64,000 nucleotides of DNA, taken from Thalassotalea agarivorans. Its GTDB lineage: Bacteria > Pseudomonadota > Gammaproteobacteria > Enterobacterales > Alteromonadaceae. Within the stretch, counting starts at the first letter, position 1, and each line of letters opens with the position of its first letter. Below, piece after piece: positions 19,051 through 28,863 of this stretch. Made by a program: the position numbers and the translations under genes. The stretch covers positions 310,001 to 374,000 of the forward strand of contig NZ_AP027363.1 of assembly GCF_030295955.1 (NCBI RefSeq), read 5' to 3'. The notes below the pieces were generated by a model that saw only the letters and a list, made by a program, of their open reading frames with translations, ran no database searches and was not told the origin of the DNA.

Positions 19051-19221
19051 AGGAATATATCTTGTTGTAGTCATTATTTTTAGCGAAGTCCATAGTGCCA
19101 ATTTGTGCTTAAACACGCAAGGGAGTAATCGTTAGTGATATGTAAAGTCTGATCTACACCGCAAGTTGTTGCGTAAAAAATAGACAGTTTCAAATTACGC
19201 TAACTAGGTCGGGAGAATCGT

Positions 19222-19467
19222 ATGGATTTGTTTATCGCATCGCTTGAAGGCAACAACTACATTGTCGAAACAGGTGACCATAATGGTCGTACACTGCTCA
19301 AAGATGCTAACCATCAACCAATGCAATTTAACAACATTGCGGGTATAAAAGCGCATTTTAACGCGGCGCAGTTTAATGAAGTATGGTTAGAACAATCAAC
19401 GCCTTATGAAGAGATGTGTGGTTTGCCAAGTTCTAACGAGAAGCTACGCATCAAACTGAATTGGTGA
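19222..19467 (+). CDS. Small conserved protein (DUF6482-like)
   Basis: An 81-residue soluble protein with a ribosome-binding GGGAG 8 bases before the start. The layout, a short N-terminal beta region, a helix and a C-terminal EEMCGLPS motif, resembles the DUF6482 family as I remember it; this is tentative. No function is known. It is a single gene upstream of the pirin gene. Confidence 0.6.
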   Translation: MDLFIASLEGNNYIVETGDHNGRTLLKDANHQPMQFNNIAGIKAHFNAAQFNEVWLEQSTPYEEMCGLPSSNEKLRIKLNW

Positions 19468-19592
19468 TAATCAGCGCAGATCAGGCATGATTGTTCTTAA
19501 TATGAAACAATGCTTTGCTACTTTGCCTATTTTTCCTTTGCTTCTTTGCCCCTATACTGCTTCACATAGATAGTGAAATACGTGGAGTAGAA

Positions 19593-20432
19593 ATGAAAGT
19601 TATCCAAGTACGCAAAGCCTCGCCTACTCAAGATGGTGCCGGCGTAAAAATATCACGCGTTGCCGACTTCTCTGGCGCTATGCTAGATCCATTTTTAATG
19701 ATAGACGAACTTAAAAGCGACGACAACGCAGACTTTATCGGCGGTTTTCCACCGCATCCGCATCGCGGCATTGAAACTTTCACCTATATGATTAAAGGTG
19801 GTTTTGAGCACCAAGACCATATGGGCAACAAAAAAGCAATTCGTGGCGGTGATGTGCAGTGGATGAGTACCGGTTCTGGTGTCATCCATTCCGAAATGCC
19901 CTTGGCTACAGATGAAGGCATGCATGGCTTTCAAATCTGGTTGAATATGCCAGCGAAAGACAAAATGCGTGCCGCCATTTATCAAGATTCTGTTGATTCA
20001 CCATTACCTGAGTTGGTTGATGAACAGGGCAGTAAGTTAAGAGCACTTGCAGGTCAATGGCATTTTGCCGGGCAATCAGTAACTTCACCGCTAAAAGAGT
20101 TGTCATCGGGTGGAGCTATTGCCGATTTAACCTTGGCCGCAAACGGCACGGCAGAGTTTGATTTGTCTGATTATGATTTGGCTATGGCCTATATCCATAC
20201 CGGCAGTTTAGATACTGCTAACGGCGGACGTGGCCATATGTTAGTGCTCGACTCGCAATCGGCGATTCAATTAGAGGCCAGCGCACAAGGCGCAGGTGTA
20301 CTGCTTTTTGCAGGTAACAAAATAAACGAAAAAATTGTGCATTACGGCCCATTTGTGATGAACACCCATCAAGAAATAGAACAAGCTATTGCTGACTATC
20401 AATCAGGAAAAATGGGGCGCCTTAGTTTATAG
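19593..20432 (+). CDS. Pirin family protein
   Basis: A 279-residue bicupin. The start at 19593 is chosen over an upstream in-frame codon because GGAG lies at 19584-19587 and family members begin with this MKVIQVRKA-like strand. The N-terminal cupin has metal-binding histidines in FPPHPHRGIETFTY and in FEHQDHMGN, plus a Glu in IHSEMP. Bacterial pirins bind Fe2+ and some have quercetinase activity; others act as redox sensors. Which applies here is unknown. It is monocistronic, with a strong terminator. Confidence 0.9.
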   Translation: MKVIQVRKASPTQDGAGVKISRVADFSGAMLDPFLMIDELKSDDNADFIGGFPPHPHRGIETFTYMIKGGFEHQDHMGNKKAIRGGDVQWMSTGSGVIHSEMPLATDEGMHGFQIWLNMPAKDKMRAAIYQDSVDSPLPELVDEQGSKLRALAGQWHFAGQSVTSPLKELSSGGAIADLTLAANGTAEFDLSDYDLAMAYIHTGSLDTANGGRGHMLVLDSQSAIQLEASAQGAGVLLFAGNKINEKIVHYGPFVMNTHQEIEQAIADYQSGKMGRLSL

Positions 20433-20451
20433 AAGCACTACAAACAGTAAT

Positions 20452-20479
20452 AAAGCGTGGCTAATTGCCACGCTTTTTT
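20452..20479 (+). terminator. Rho-independent terminator after pirin gene
   Basis: A 10-bp perfect stem (20452-20461 with 20467-20476) runs into TTTTTT. Confidence 0.88.
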
Positions 20480-20513
20480 GTATGTTGATAAAAACTCACT
20501 GACAATCTCTAAC

Positions 20514-21431
20514 ATGAAGCAATTTTTAATTGTATCGGCTCTACTTATTCTATTACTTGTGCTGGCGCTCTATTCAGGTCAGCCAAGCCCCAATAACTAT
20601 TATGATATTGAAGGCTTAACCCTTGAACAGGTAAAACAACAAAGTTCTGCATCAACAAGTGAATCACCTAAACTCGCGATCGCTTTTGGTGGTGGTGGTG
20701 TGCGTGGCTTCATGCATTTAGGTGTAATAAAAGCGCTCGAAGAAGCCAATATTAAAGCAGACATTGTTACCGGTACTTCCGCGGGTTCCTTAGCCGCAGC
20801 TTTGTATTCATCAGGTATGAGCTATCAACAGATTTCAGATATTGTGCTGAACTTATCCGAAACCGACCTTGCAGATATTGTGGTGAGTAAAGAAGGGCTT
20901 ATAAACGGCCAATTTATCGCGCAATGGATTAATGAACAAAGCCAACAAATGCCGATTGAAGGGCGAGACATTGCGCTTGGCATAGCCGTAACGGACTTAA
21001 CTCATGAACAAGCACTGTTGATCGTTGAAGGTGATGCAGGGCATGCCGTGCAAGCTTCAGCGAGTATTCCTGGCGTGATGATTCCAGTGCAAACACCCAA
21101 TGCCACCTATGTAGACGGCGGCGTTTTAGCGCTAGTCCCGGTGGAGTTTGCTTATGCGATGGGGGCCAATGTGGTGTTGGCGGTAGATATATACTGTGAC
21201 AGCCCAGAAGGTATGTCACCTAATTTTATCGGCACATTGCTTAACGCTTTTCGTATTCAAGCGTGCAAAATTAATGAGCTAGAAATCGCTCAGGCGGATC
21301 ACATCATTAGGCCCGTATTTGTTGTTGAAAATTTTCAAAGCTTTGCAGAACGTGATGACATGATAGAACTTGCTTATCAAGAAACGTTAAAAGTTATTCC
21401 TGCATTAAAAGCGCAATTGTCGGCGTTTTGA
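20514..21431 (+). CDS. Patatin-like phospholipase
   Basis: A 305-residue serine lipase. An N-terminal hydrophobic stretch (residues 3-20) anchors or exports it. The oxyanion-hole motif GGGGVRG lies at 59-65, the nucleophile motif GTSAG at 87-91 (S89), and the dyad Asp in DGG at D201. This set is complete, so the protein should be an active acyl hydrolase, of the RssA-like type. The earlier in-frame codon at 20457 falls inside the terminator hairpin, so the start at 20514 is preferred. Membrane phospholipids are the expected substrate. Confidence 0.9.
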   Translation: MKQFLIVSALLILLLVLALYSGQPSPNNYYDIEGLTLEQVKQQSSASTSESPKLAIAFGGGGVRGFMHLGVIKALEEANIKADIVTGTSAGSLAAALYSSGMSYQQISDIVLNLSETDLADIVVSKEGLINGQFIAQWINEQSQQMPIEGRDIALGIAVTDLTHEQALLIVEGDAGHAVQASASIPGVMIPVQTPNATYVDGGVLALVPVEFAYAMGANVVLAVDIYCDSPEGMSPNFIGTLLNAFRIQACKINELEIAQADHIIRPVFVVENFQSFAERDDMIELAYQETLKVIPALKAQLSAF

Positions 21432-21482
21432 TCTACTGTTGTAGCTATCACGTATTAGCAATAAAAATGACAGGATAATGAC

Positions 21483-22010
21483 ATGAAAAACATCGTTGTT
21501 GCTTTATGTTGCATGTTTTTAATGGCATGTAGCAGTAAATACCCAAATCAAGACGTGACCAATCAAATGTTCCCTCAAGTGACTGGCGAGTCGCTAGAAA
21601 AAGAGGCGAAAACACTACCTGATGATTACAGCGGTAAACCCGTGCTATTGCTAGTGGGTTATGTGCAAGACAGCCAATTTGATATCGACCGCTGGCTGAT
21701 TGGTTTAGACATGACGCAAACCCGTGTTGCTGCAGTTGAAGTCCCTACCATTCAAGGTATGTTTCCGCGTATGTTTTCTACCATGATAGACAACGGCATG
21801 CGTCGTGGTATTCCAAAAGAATTATGGGGTGGTGTTGTAACTGTTTACGAGGACGGTGCTACAGTGCAGCAATTTACCGGTAATGAAAGTCCAAACAATG
21901 CGCGGATATTGTTACTGGATAAAACCGGCAAAATTGTTTACTTCTACGATCGCGGTTTTTCGGTTGATGCCTTGAATGCGGTAAGAGAGACACTAGCTAC
22001 GCTTAACTAG
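21483..22010 (+). CDS. Hypothetical lipoprotein with thioredoxin-like features
   Basis: A 175-residue lipoprotein with lipobox FLMAC (Cys16). A GKPVLLLVGYVQDSQFDIDRWL segment followed by a central helix, GVVTVYEDG and a final LLLDKTGKIVYFYDRGF strand pair resembles a thioredoxin-like or ATP10-like fold, but no CxxC is present. Function unknown. Its last 8 bases overlap the last 8 bases of the convergent PepSY gene. Confidence 0.7.
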   Translation: MKNIVVALCCMFLMACSSKYPNQDVTNQMFPQVTGESLEKEAKTLPDDYSGKPVLLLVGYVQDSQFDIDRWLIGLDMTQTRVAAVEVPTIQGMFPRMFSTMIDNGMRRGIPKELWGGVVTVYEDGATVQQFTGNESPNNARILLLDKTGKIVYFYDRGFSVDALNAVRETLATLN

Positions 22011-22728
22011 CTCGAGCTTTGCGTCGTTTCAAACGGCGCATCGACGCGCCACCGTTTTGCAACATTAGTAAAAATCCGCTCAGCGCAAACAGCACCGAGC
22101 AAGCGGAAAAGCTGATCAGTAGCGGATTGTTGAAGTCTTCTCGTTCGTCGTAATCCATAATATGTAGCATCCAAAATACGTCAAAGATGCGCCAGATATC
22201 ACTTCTTATTGTGGTTAACTGCCCTGTTTGGTTAGAAAAATAAAGCGTTGTTTGCCACATATCATCATAAGTCACTTGCCAAACATCTGCTTTGTAACCT
22301 GTTTCTCTGGGACCTCGCGCTAGCAAATCTATCGCTTGGATGTTCGCATCAATCAGAATATGTTCACCGGCAAGTAGGGCAATTTGCTGCTTAGATAACG
22401 TGGTGACTTGTTCGCCTGTATCAGCAAAAAAAGCTAACTGTTTGTCGGGCAGCTGCACCAGATAAAGTGGTCGATTAAACAAATGTGTGTATGTAATCTG
22501 CTTTACTGTTTGCTGATCGTTTAGCAAGGAATTGATGTTATAGGTGTAGTCATGGGCAACAAAAGGATTAGCCGTTTGTTTGGTTGCTAAGTGCTTACCA
22601 TGGACTTTTTCTAATGGAATAGCGCTCATCACTAAACCACCAAGGAGCCAAAGTAGTACTTGTATAGCTAATAAATAGCCTGTGATTTTGTGAAAACTTC
22701 GTGCTTGCTTATAAACGGCTTTGTTCAT
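22003..22728 (-). CDS. PepSY domain-containing membrane protein
   Basis: A 241-residue protein with a membrane helix at ~17-37, a periplasmic region (~40-200) containing a PepSY-like segment (YKADVWQVTYDD ... TTLYFSNQTGQLTTIRSD) and a second helix at ~205-225, ending in a basic tail. This resembles a shortened PepSY-associated TM protein, a group often tied to iron or siderophore reduction. The start codon overlaps the stop of the CysG-like gene by one base (TAATG), so the two form an operon; a link to iron or siroheme metabolism is inferred. Confidence 0.8.
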   Translation of the reverse strand: MNKAVYKQARSFHKITGYLLAIQVLLWLLGGLVMSAIPLEKVHGKHLATKQTANPFVAHDYTYNINSLLNDQQTVKQITYTHLFNRPLYLVQLPDKQLAFFADTGEQVTTLSKQQIALLAGEHILIDANIQAIDLLARGPRETGYKADVWQVTYDDMWQTTLYFSNQTGQLTTIRSDIWRIFDVFWMLHIMDYDEREDFNNPLLISFSACSVLFALSGFLLMLQNGGASMRRLKRRKARAS

Positions 22729-23675
22729 TAATGTCCACTGCGATACACGGATACAGCTCCGCTATTGGTTAATGATTGTGGCAAGTCATAGTGCTTATCT
22801 AGTAACAAAATCACTTGGCTACCTTCGTTCATCAGTTGTTTAATTGCATCAAACATTGCTGTGCCTATCTCAGTCACTTCATGCTTTTCGGCGTCTCGGC
22901 GGGCATATTCAATAAACGACAAAGGGACCTGCTTAATGTAGAACACATCTTCAGCGCTCTGCATGGCTTGATAGCTTGCAAGAGTGAGTTGATCCGGCGA
23001 CTGGTTCACTTCTATCACACTCAAGTGTCCTTGCTGTGTTGCTAAGGGTTGATTTAACTGATGCTCTAACAGCGATTGTGCTCGCTCATTTTGTCCGGAC
23101 AACACTGCTTGACCAATCTCGCCATCAAATACGCCTTGCCAAAATTGTCTGCGCTGTTCAACACTGTTAAGGGCATTTTGCACTCGCTCTCTGTTGTGAA
23201 AACTAAACTCTGCTAATAAACCAAAACCACTAGGTAATCGTGTTTCTATTTGTTCTTTTAACTGGCGTAACAATAACGGCGAACTGCCTGAACTAGACAG
23301 CGCAACAATCATAGGGTCACGGTCAATAATTGCTGGCGTAATAAAATCACAAATTGCTGGTTGGTCTACAACATTAACCCATTTATCGAGTTGCTGACAT
23401 TCTTCGGCGACTGCCTTGTTGACGGCTTCATCGTCTGTTGCCGCTATAACTATAGTAAAGGGTTGCAAATGTCCCGGTTGGTAGTTTTGAGCGATATGGG
23501 AGATGTTGTTACTTTTTACTAGTTGCTGCACACGCTCCGTTAGCGCCGCCGCCATAACGGTGATGTTTTGCGTCGCTTTTAAATACAATTCAACTTTTCG
23601 CGCTGCCACGCTACCGCCGCCAATGATGATGACATTGAGCTTGGATTGGTCGATAAAAATGGGAAAATATTTCAT
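22728..23675 (-). CDS. CysG N-terminal-type precorrin-2 dehydrogenase/ferrochelatase with degenerate SUMT remnant
   Basis: A 315-residue protein. Residues 1-~215 match the N-terminal half of CysG (Met8 type), which oxidises precorrin-2 with NAD+ and inserts iron to make siroheme: NAD-binding IIIGGGSVAARK (~17-27), AATDDEAVN (~79-86), catalytic Asp104 in NVVDQPAICDF and SSSGSSPLL. Residues ~216-295 still align with the first part of the uroporphyrinogen-III methyltransferase half (LTL then ARRDAE and a G-x-VILLLD strand), but the glycine-rich VGAGPGD-type loop is gone and the rest of the domain is missing. Methyltransferase activity must come from another gene. Operon with the PepSY gene. Confidence 0.88.
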   Translation of the reverse strand: MKYFPIFIDQSKLNVIIIGGGSVAARKVELYLKATQNITVMAAALTERVQQLVKSNNISHIAQNYQPGHLQPFTIVIAATDDEAVNKAVAEECQQLDKWVNVVDQPAICDFITPAIIDRDPMIVALSSSGSSPLLLRQLKEQIETRLPSGFGLLAEFSFHNRERVQNALNSVEQRRQFWQGVFDGEIGQAVLSGQNERAQSLLEHQLNQPLATQQGHLSVIEVNQSPDQLTLASYQAMQSAEDVFYIKQVPLSFIEYARRDAEKHEVTEIGTAMFDAIKQLMNEGSQVILLLDKHYDLPQSLTNSGAVSVYRSGH

Positions 23676-23829
23676 GCCAAAAGCATACCGTTTGCACAGC
23701 TAATTACAAGATAGACGTTATATCAAGTGACAAGCCGTTATACCTTTTGTGGTAATTTTATTACTAGGTGTTTTAGAGCTGCGTTTGCTAAAATAGCGGC
23801 CAAAGCTTTATAAAAACCCCATTTAATCT

Positions 23830-24711
23830 ATGCCTTGGATCCAATTACGCTTAAGTGCAAACGAAGAAACTGCTGAAAAGTATAGCGACTGGTTGTCTGC
23901 TTGCGGTGCTCAAGCAGTGACCTTTATCGATGCTAAAGATACGCCTATTTATGAGCCATTACCAGGTGATGAAGTGACCTACTGGTCTAACACGGTAGTG
24001 ATGGGCTTATACGATGCAAGCCATGATATGGACAAAGTACTGTCGTATCTTAAAAGCATTCATCCTGACAAAGATGAGATGCAATACAAACTAGAGCAAT
24101 TGGAAGATAAAGATTGGGAAAGAGAATGGATGGATAATTTCCATCCAATGAAATTCGGTCAACGTTTGTGGATTTGTCCAAGTTGGCGAGAAATTCCTGA
24201 GCCTGATGCGGTCAATGTTATGTTAGATCCAGGCTTAGCCTTTGGTACAGGTACTCACCCAACCACATCTTTGTGTCTAACTTGGTTAGATGGTTTGGAC
24301 TTAACTGGCAAAACTGTCGTCGATTTTGGTTGCGGTAGCGGTATTTTGTCATTAGCAGCCTTAAAGCTTGGCGCTGAAAAAGTTATCGGTATCGATATTG
24401 ACCCGCAGGCGCTTCAGGCAAGTCGTGAAAACGCCAAACGCAATAATGTCGAAGATCGTCTAGAACTATACCTTCCTAAAGACCAACCCCAATTTGAAGC
24501 CGATGTTGTTGTTGCAAATATCTTAGCGGGTCCATTGCGTGAATTAGCGCCGGTAATTACGGCATATGCTAAACCTAATGGCTTACTTGCGCTGTCTGGC
24601 GTGTTAGAAGAACAAGCTACTAATTTACTCGAAATCTATGGTCAAAACTGCACTATGGATCCAATTGCTGTGCAAGAAGAATGGGTAAGATTGTCAGGTA
24701 AAAAACGTTAA
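23830..24711 (+). CDS. prmA: Ribosomal protein L11 methyltransferase
   Basis: PrmA trimethylates ribosomal protein L11 with SAM. The protein is 293 residues (E. coli 293). The N-terminal substrate-recognition domain starts MPWIQLRL. The linker has FGTGTHPTT, the SAM motif I is DFGCGSG at 165-171, the acidic motif II is IGIDIDPQA, and the catalytic-loop region reads [10 protein letters not shown]. It lies upstream of dusB-fis, the same prmA-dusB-fis order as in E. coli. An extended -10-like element (TGC then TAAAAT, 23786-23794) lies 35 bases before the start. Confidence 0.97.
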   Translation: MPWIQLRLSANEETAEKYSDWLSACGAQAVTFIDAKDTPIYEPLPGDEVTYWSNTVVMGLYDASHDMDKVLSYLKSIHPDKDEMQYKLEQLEDKDWEREWMDNFHPMKFGQRLWICPSWREIPEPDAVNVMLDPGLAFGTGTHPTTSLCLTWLDGLDLTGKTVVDFGCGSGILSLAALKLGAEKVIGIDIDPQALQASRENAKRNNVEDRLELYLPKDQPQFEADVVVANILAGPLRELAPVITAYAKPNGLLALSGVLEEQATNLLEIYGQNCTMDPIAVQEEWVRLSGKKR

Positions 24712-24811
24712 TTGATTTTTCAATTCGGTTAAATATTGTACAAAACAGGCGTTTATAAAAAGTCAATATCATTTTGATGAAAAAAAACGACATTTGTACA
24801 ATTTCTATCCT

Positions 24812-24839
24812 TTTCAAGTGGCCAAAAAACACGTAAACT
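24812..24839 (+). promoter_or_regulatory. Likely dusB-fis promoter
   Basis: TTTCAA (24812-24817), a 16-base spacer and TAAACT (24834-24839) are followed by a C-rich AGCGCCC discriminator. The dusB-fis promoter of enterics is growth-rate and stringently controlled through such a discriminator; the same control here is inferred. Confidence 0.55.
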
Positions 24840-24878
24840 TAGCGCCCTTTTGAACGAGAGCTCAAAATTTAGTCAGTT

Positions 24879-25847
24879 GTGAAGATAGGTCCATATACAT
24901 TACCTAGTAATGTTTTTTTAGCGCCAATGGCGGGCATTACAGACCAACCCTTTAGGCGACTATGTTGTCAACTTGGGGCTGGGTTAGCTGTATCTGAAAT
25001 GCTTTCAGCCAATCCTAAAGTTTGGAACACTGACAAATCGAGACTACGCATGGTGCATAGTAGCGAAGCAGGAGTAAGATCTGTGCAGATTGCAGGATCT
25101 GATCCAGCAGAACTTGCGCATGCAGCTCAGTTCAATGCCGAAAATGGTGCACAGATTATTGATATCAATATGGGGTGCCCAGCTAAGAAGGTAAATAAGA
25201 AGCTGGCGGGTTCTGCATTATTAAAAGAACCAAGTCTAGTGGAAGCAATTGTTAAATCAGTTGTTGATGCAGTTGATATTCCTGTGACGTTAAAAATTCG
25301 CACTGGTTGGTGTGAAAATACGCGGAATGGGGTAGAGATTGCTCAAATTGCAGAGCGCAATGGTATTCAATCATTGGCTGTGCATGGTCGCACTCGGTCT
25401 GACTTTTATAAAGGTAACGCCGAATACGACACCATTAAAGCGATTAAACAGTCGATTTCTATACCGGTTGTAGCAAACGGCGACATTGACTCTGCTCATA
25501 AGGCAGAACAAGTGCTTGATTACACCGGGGCTGACGCTGTCATGATTGGCAGAGCAGCGCAGGGACGTCCTTGGATTTTCCGTGAGATAAATCATTATTT
25601 ATCAACTGGTCACTTAATGGATAGCCCATCTTTAATGGAACAACGCGATATTTTATTGTCGCATGTAAGGGAACTACATAGCTTTTATGGCGATTTCATG
25701 GGTGTACGCATTGCCCGTAAACATGTGTCTTGGTATCTCCAAGTACATGATGAAGAAAAAGCGTTTAGGTCGAAGTTCAATGCGCTTGAGAGTTGCGAAG
25801 AGCAATTATCTGCATTGAAGTTGTATTTTGATAATTTGATTAATTAA
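24879..25847 (+). CDS. dusB: tRNA-dihydrouridine synthase B
   Basis: DusB reduces specific uridines in the tRNA D-loop with FMN and NADPH. It is a 322-residue TIM barrel with N-terminal [12 protein letters not shown], catalytic C100 in NMGCPAKKV, the flavin-phosphate region ANGDI and [18 protein letters not shown]. The start is GTG at 24879: it gives the family N-terminus (MKIGPYTL) and no nearby ATG does. It is co-transcribed with fis, which follows after 13 bases, the conserved arrangement of gammaproteobacteria. Confidence 0.96.
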   Translation: MKIGPYTLPSNVFLAPMAGITDQPFRRLCCQLGAGLAVSEMLSANPKVWNTDKSRLRMVHSSEAGVRSVQIAGSDPAELAHAAQFNAENGAQIIDINMGCPAKKVNKKLAGSALLKEPSLVEAIVKSVVDAVDIPVTLKIRTGWCENTRNGVEIAQIAERNGIQSLAVHGRTRSDFYKGNAEYDTIKAIKQSISIPVVANGDIDSAHKAEQVLDYTGADAVMIGRAAQGRPWIFREINHYLSTGHLMDSPSLMEQRDILLSHVRELHSFYGDFMGVRIARKHVSWYLQVHDEEKAFRSKFNALESCEEQLSALKLYFDNLIN

Positions 25848-25860
25848 GAGTTGAAGTTAG

Positions 25861-26148
25861 ATGTTCGAACAAAATATTTCCTCTCCATTTATTACTGGTG
25901 ATTTACAAACACAAACTAAGGCGTCACCATTGCGTGCGCAAGCTAAAGTAGCGATTAAAAACTACTTGTCTCAATTAAATGGAAACGATGTGGACGATAT
26001 GTATGAATTAGTATTGTCTGAAATTGAAGCGCCGATGTTAGAGGAAGTAATGCAATATACGCGCGGCAACCAAACGCGTGCGGCCAACTTACTAGGCATC
26101 AATCGCGGTACTTTACGTAAAAAATTGAAAAAGTACGGCATGAACTAA
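25861..26148 (+). CDS. fis: DNA-binding protein Fis
   Basis: Fis is a nucleoid protein that bends DNA, activates rRNA and tRNA promoters and helps set supercoiling. The protein is 95 residues (E. coli 98). The N-terminal beta-hairpin arm is followed by helices A-B and a C-terminal helix-turn-helix ([21 protein letters not shown]), which is strongly conserved. It is the second gene of dusB-fis. The rRNA operon in the same window is a natural target. Confidence 0.97.
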   Translation: MFEQNISSPFITGDLQTQTKASPLRAQAKVAIKNYLSQLNGNDVDDMYELVLSEIEAPMLEEVMQYTRGNQTRAANLLGINRGTLRKKLKKYGMN

Positions 26149-26173
26149 GATTTGGCAGGACTAACCTGCCTTA

Positions 26174-26197
26174 AAAAGCACCCTCGGGTGCTTTTTT
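26174..26197 (+). terminator. Rho-independent terminator after fis
   Basis: AAAGCACCC pairs with GGGTGCTTT, followed by T residues. Confidence 0.88.
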
Positions 26198-26259
26198 GTT
26201 TACTACTGCTAAGTAATCATAATGGTCAGCTTAGCAACGCAGCAATAGCTGCATCATTT

Positions 26260-26275
26260 TTGCAAACGTTATATA
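26260..26275 (+). promoter_or_regulatory. Possible PurR operator upstream of purH
   Basis: The core GCAAACGTTA (26262-26271) matches the central part of the PurR consensus, but the right outer half is poor. It lies 18-33 bases before the purH start, a usual position for repression. Tentative. Confidence 0.4.
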
Positions 26276-26292
26276 TAGGTATATAAAACAAA

Positions 26293-27879
26293 ATGAACAC
26301 ACCACGCCCTATCAATAGAGCACTATTAAGTGTTTCTGATAAAACAGGTATTGTTGAATTCGCTCGTGCATTAGCGCAAAAAGGCGTAGAAATTCTCTCT
26401 ACTGGCGGTACATGTAAACTACTTGCTGAAAACGGCATTCAAGTTACTGAAGTTTCAGATCATACCGGTCACCCTGAAATTATGGATGGTCGCGTAAAGA
26501 CGCTTCATCCAAAAATCCATGGCGGTATTTTAGCGCGTCGTGGCCAAGATGAAGCAGTAATGGCTGAAAACAACATAGATGCAATCGACATGGTCGTTGT
26601 TAATCTTTACCCATTTGCTAATACAGTGGCAAAAGAAGATTGTAGCTTGGAAGATGCGATTGAAAATATCGATATCGGTGGTCCTACAATGGTGCGTGCA
26701 GCAGCGAAAAACCACAAAGATGTCACTATCATTGTTAACGCACATGACTATGATCGTGTTCTTGCAGAAATGGATGCAAACGAAGGCTCGCTTACTCATC
26801 AAACGCGTTTTGATTTAGCTATTGCTGCCTTTGAACATACTGCACAATATGACGGCATGATCGCTAACTACTTTGGCGCAATGTTACCTGCATATGATGC
26901 ACAAGAAGATGAAGTGACTAAGTACCCACGTACCTTCAACAGTCAGTTTATTAAGAAACAAGACTTACGTTACGGCGAAAACTCACATCAAAGTGCTGCT
27001 TTTTATGTTGAAAGTGCGCCAGAAGAAGCGTCAGTGTCTACAGCTACTCAGCTTCAAGGAAAGGCGTTATCTTACAACAATATTGCTGATACAGATGCTG
27101 CATTAGAGTGTGTTAAAGAATTCGACGAGCCGGCGTGTGTTATTGTTAAGCACGCAAATCCTTGTGGTGTTGCTGTATCTGACAACATTTTAACAGCCTA
27201 CGATAATGCATTTAAGACTGACCCTACGTCAGCTTTTGGTGGCATTATTGCGTTTAACCGCGAGTTAGACGCCGATACAGCGGAAGCAATTGTATCTCGC
27301 CAATTTGTTGAAGTAATTATCGCACCAAGCATTTCTGCAGACGCTGCACAAATTGTATCAGCTAAACCAAACGTACGTTTGTTAGAGTGTGGCCAATGGG
27401 ACACGCAAACAAGCGGTTATGACTACAAGCGAGTTAATGGCGGTATGCTTGTACAAGATCGCGACCAAGGTCGTGTTACGTTAGATGACTTAAAAGTTGT
27501 AACTAAGAAGCAACCTTCTGAAGAAGAGTTACGTGACTTATTATTCTGCTGGAAAGTCGCTAAGTTTGTTAAATCAAATGCCATTGTTTATGTTAAAAAT
27601 AACATGACAATTGGTGTCGGCGCTGGCCAAATGAGCCGCGTTTACTCTGCTAAAGTTGCAGGCATTAAAGCCGCTGACGAAAACCTAGAAGTTAAAGGTT
27701 CTGTTATGGCGTCTGATGCTTTCTTCCCATTCCGCGACGGAATTGACGCCGCAGCGGCAGCAGGTATCACTGCGGTAATTCAGCCGGGTGGTTCAATGCG
27801 CGATGAAGAAGTGATTGCCGCAGCAGATGAGCATGGCATGGCTATGGTCTTCACCGGTATGCGTCACTTTAGACACTAA
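26293..27879 (+). CDS. purH: Bifunctional AICAR formyltransferase/IMP cyclohydrolase
   Basis: PurH carries out the last two steps of IMP synthesis. The protein is 528 residues (E. coli 529). The N-terminal MGS-like IMP cyclohydrolase domain (~1-195) contains LLSVSDKTG and [11 protein letters not shown]. The C-terminal AICAR transformylase domain contains [19 protein letters not shown] and [12 protein letters not shown] near the end. It is the first of the purine genes here and is followed by its own terminator, so it is not simply co-transcribed with purD. Confidence 0.98.
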   Translation: MNTPRPINRALLSVSDKTGIVEFARALAQKGVEILSTGGTCKLLAENGIQVTEVSDHTGHPEIMDGRVKTLHPKIHGGILARRGQDEAVMAENNIDAIDMVVVNLYPFANTVAKEDCSLEDAIENIDIGGPTMVRAAAKNHKDVTIIVNAHDYDRVLAEMDANEGSLTHQTRFDLAIAAFEHTAQYDGMIANYFGAMLPAYDAQEDEVTKYPRTFNSQFIKKQDLRYGENSHQSAAFYVESAPEEASVSTATQLQGKALSYNNIADTDAALECVKEFDEPACVIVKHANPCGVAVSDNILTAYDNAFKTDPTSAFGGIIAFNRELDADTAEAIVSRQFVEVIIAPSISADAAQIVSAKPNVRLLECGQWDTQTSGYDYKRVNGGMLVQDRDQGRVTLDDLKVVTKKQPSEEELRDLLFCWKVAKFVKSNAIVYVKNNMTIGVGAGQMSRVYSAKVAGIKAADENLEVKGSVMASDAFFPFRDGIDAAAAAGITAVIQPGGSMRDEEVIAAADEHGMAMVFTGMRHFRH

Positions 27880-27884
27880 TATAT

Positions 27885-27916
27885 AAAGAAGTCGCCTTAT
27901 GGCGACTTCTTTTTAG
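27885..27916 (+). terminator. Rho-independent terminator after purH
   Basis: A perfect 12-bp stem (27885-27896 with 27901-27912) has a TTAT loop and a T tract. Confidence 0.9.
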
Positions 27917-28019
27917 TTTAACGGTCACTTTCTTACGTTTAAATTCACTGCCTTTGTACGCGTTTTTTGCTATAACTTGTTTTGATAATTTTACCCTTAA
28001 CAAAACAAGCGGGAATAAA

Positions 28020-28823
28020 ATGAAAACAATAAAAACACTTTTAACAGCTTCTATCGTTAGTTTAATTGCCATGAGCAGCGCGATTGCTGATACATCAAAG
28101 TTAGACCAAGCCATAGCAAGCGAAGTGCGTAGCGACAAAAATAAGGCACGTGATGTTTACCGTCACCCTAAAGAAACATTAGCTTTCTTTGGTTTAAGTG
28201 ATTCAATGACAGTTGTTGAATTAACCCCTGGTGGTGGTTGGTACACTGAAATCTTAGCGCCAACATTAAAAGGCTCTGGTAAGTTATACGGTGCACACTA
28301 CCCAGATACAGGTGAAGACAACTATTACAGCAACTCGCGCAAGAAGCTTGAAGCGAAAATGGCAAGCAATGCTATTTTCAGCGAAGTTGTATTGACTGAC
28401 TTCACTCCTCGTCAAGTTAACGAAATTGCTCCGGCAGGCACTGCAGATATGGTTCTAACTTTCCGTAATCTACATAACTGGCGCGAAGACGGTGTTTTAG
28501 CTGTTTTTAAAGATGCACACAAAGCGTTGAAAACCGGTGGTGTTTTAGGTGTAGTTGAACATGAATACCCTGCTGACAAAGCATGGGATCCAAAGAAAAG
28601 TGGCGGTTACTTCCCGCGCGCTTTAACTATTGAATTAGCGGAAAAAGCAGGTTTTGAATTAGCAGCATCAAGCGATGTCAATGCAAATCCAAAAGATACT
28701 GCTGATCACCCGAAAGGTGTTTGGACGCTACCTCCTCGTTTAGCGCTTGGTGATACAGATAAAGAAAAGTATCTTGCGATTGGTGAATCTAACCGCATGA
28801 CACTTAAGTTTGTTAAAAAATAA
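28020..28823 (+). CDS. Exported class I SAM-dependent methyltransferase-like protein
   Basis: A 267-residue protein with a signal peptide (cleavage near AIAD) and a methyltransferase-like core: VVELTPGGGWYTEILAP fits SAM motif I, GADMVLTFRNLHNW-like residues follow, and LKTGGVLGVVEH forms a later strand. It matches the group annotated as predicted methyltransferases (COG4798). Because it is exported, access to SAM is puzzling and the protein may bind another ligand. The start at 28020 has GGGAA upstream and yields the signal peptide. It sits between purH and purD, genes adjacent in enterics. Confidence 0.8.
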   Translation: MKTIKTLLTASIVSLIAMSSAIADTSKLDQAIASEVRSDKNKARDVYRHPKETLAFFGLSDSMTVVELTPGGGWYTEILAPTLKGSGKLYGAHYPDTGEDNYYSNSRKKLEAKMASNAIFSEVVLTDFTPRQVNEIAPAGTADMVLTFRNLHNWREDGVLAVFKDAHKALKTGGVLGVVEHEYPADKAWDPKKSGGYFPRALTIELAEKAGFELAASSDVNANPKDTADHPKGVWTLPPRLALGDTDKEKYLAIGESNRMTLKFVKK

Positions 28824-28863
28824 GAGTTAGCCGGCTTATCCGGCTATTAGGATCAAAAAATCA

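Noticed and set aside
27954..28019. Upstream extension of the methyltransferase gene
   Set aside because: It would bury the signal peptide, and the later ATG has the ribosome-binding site.
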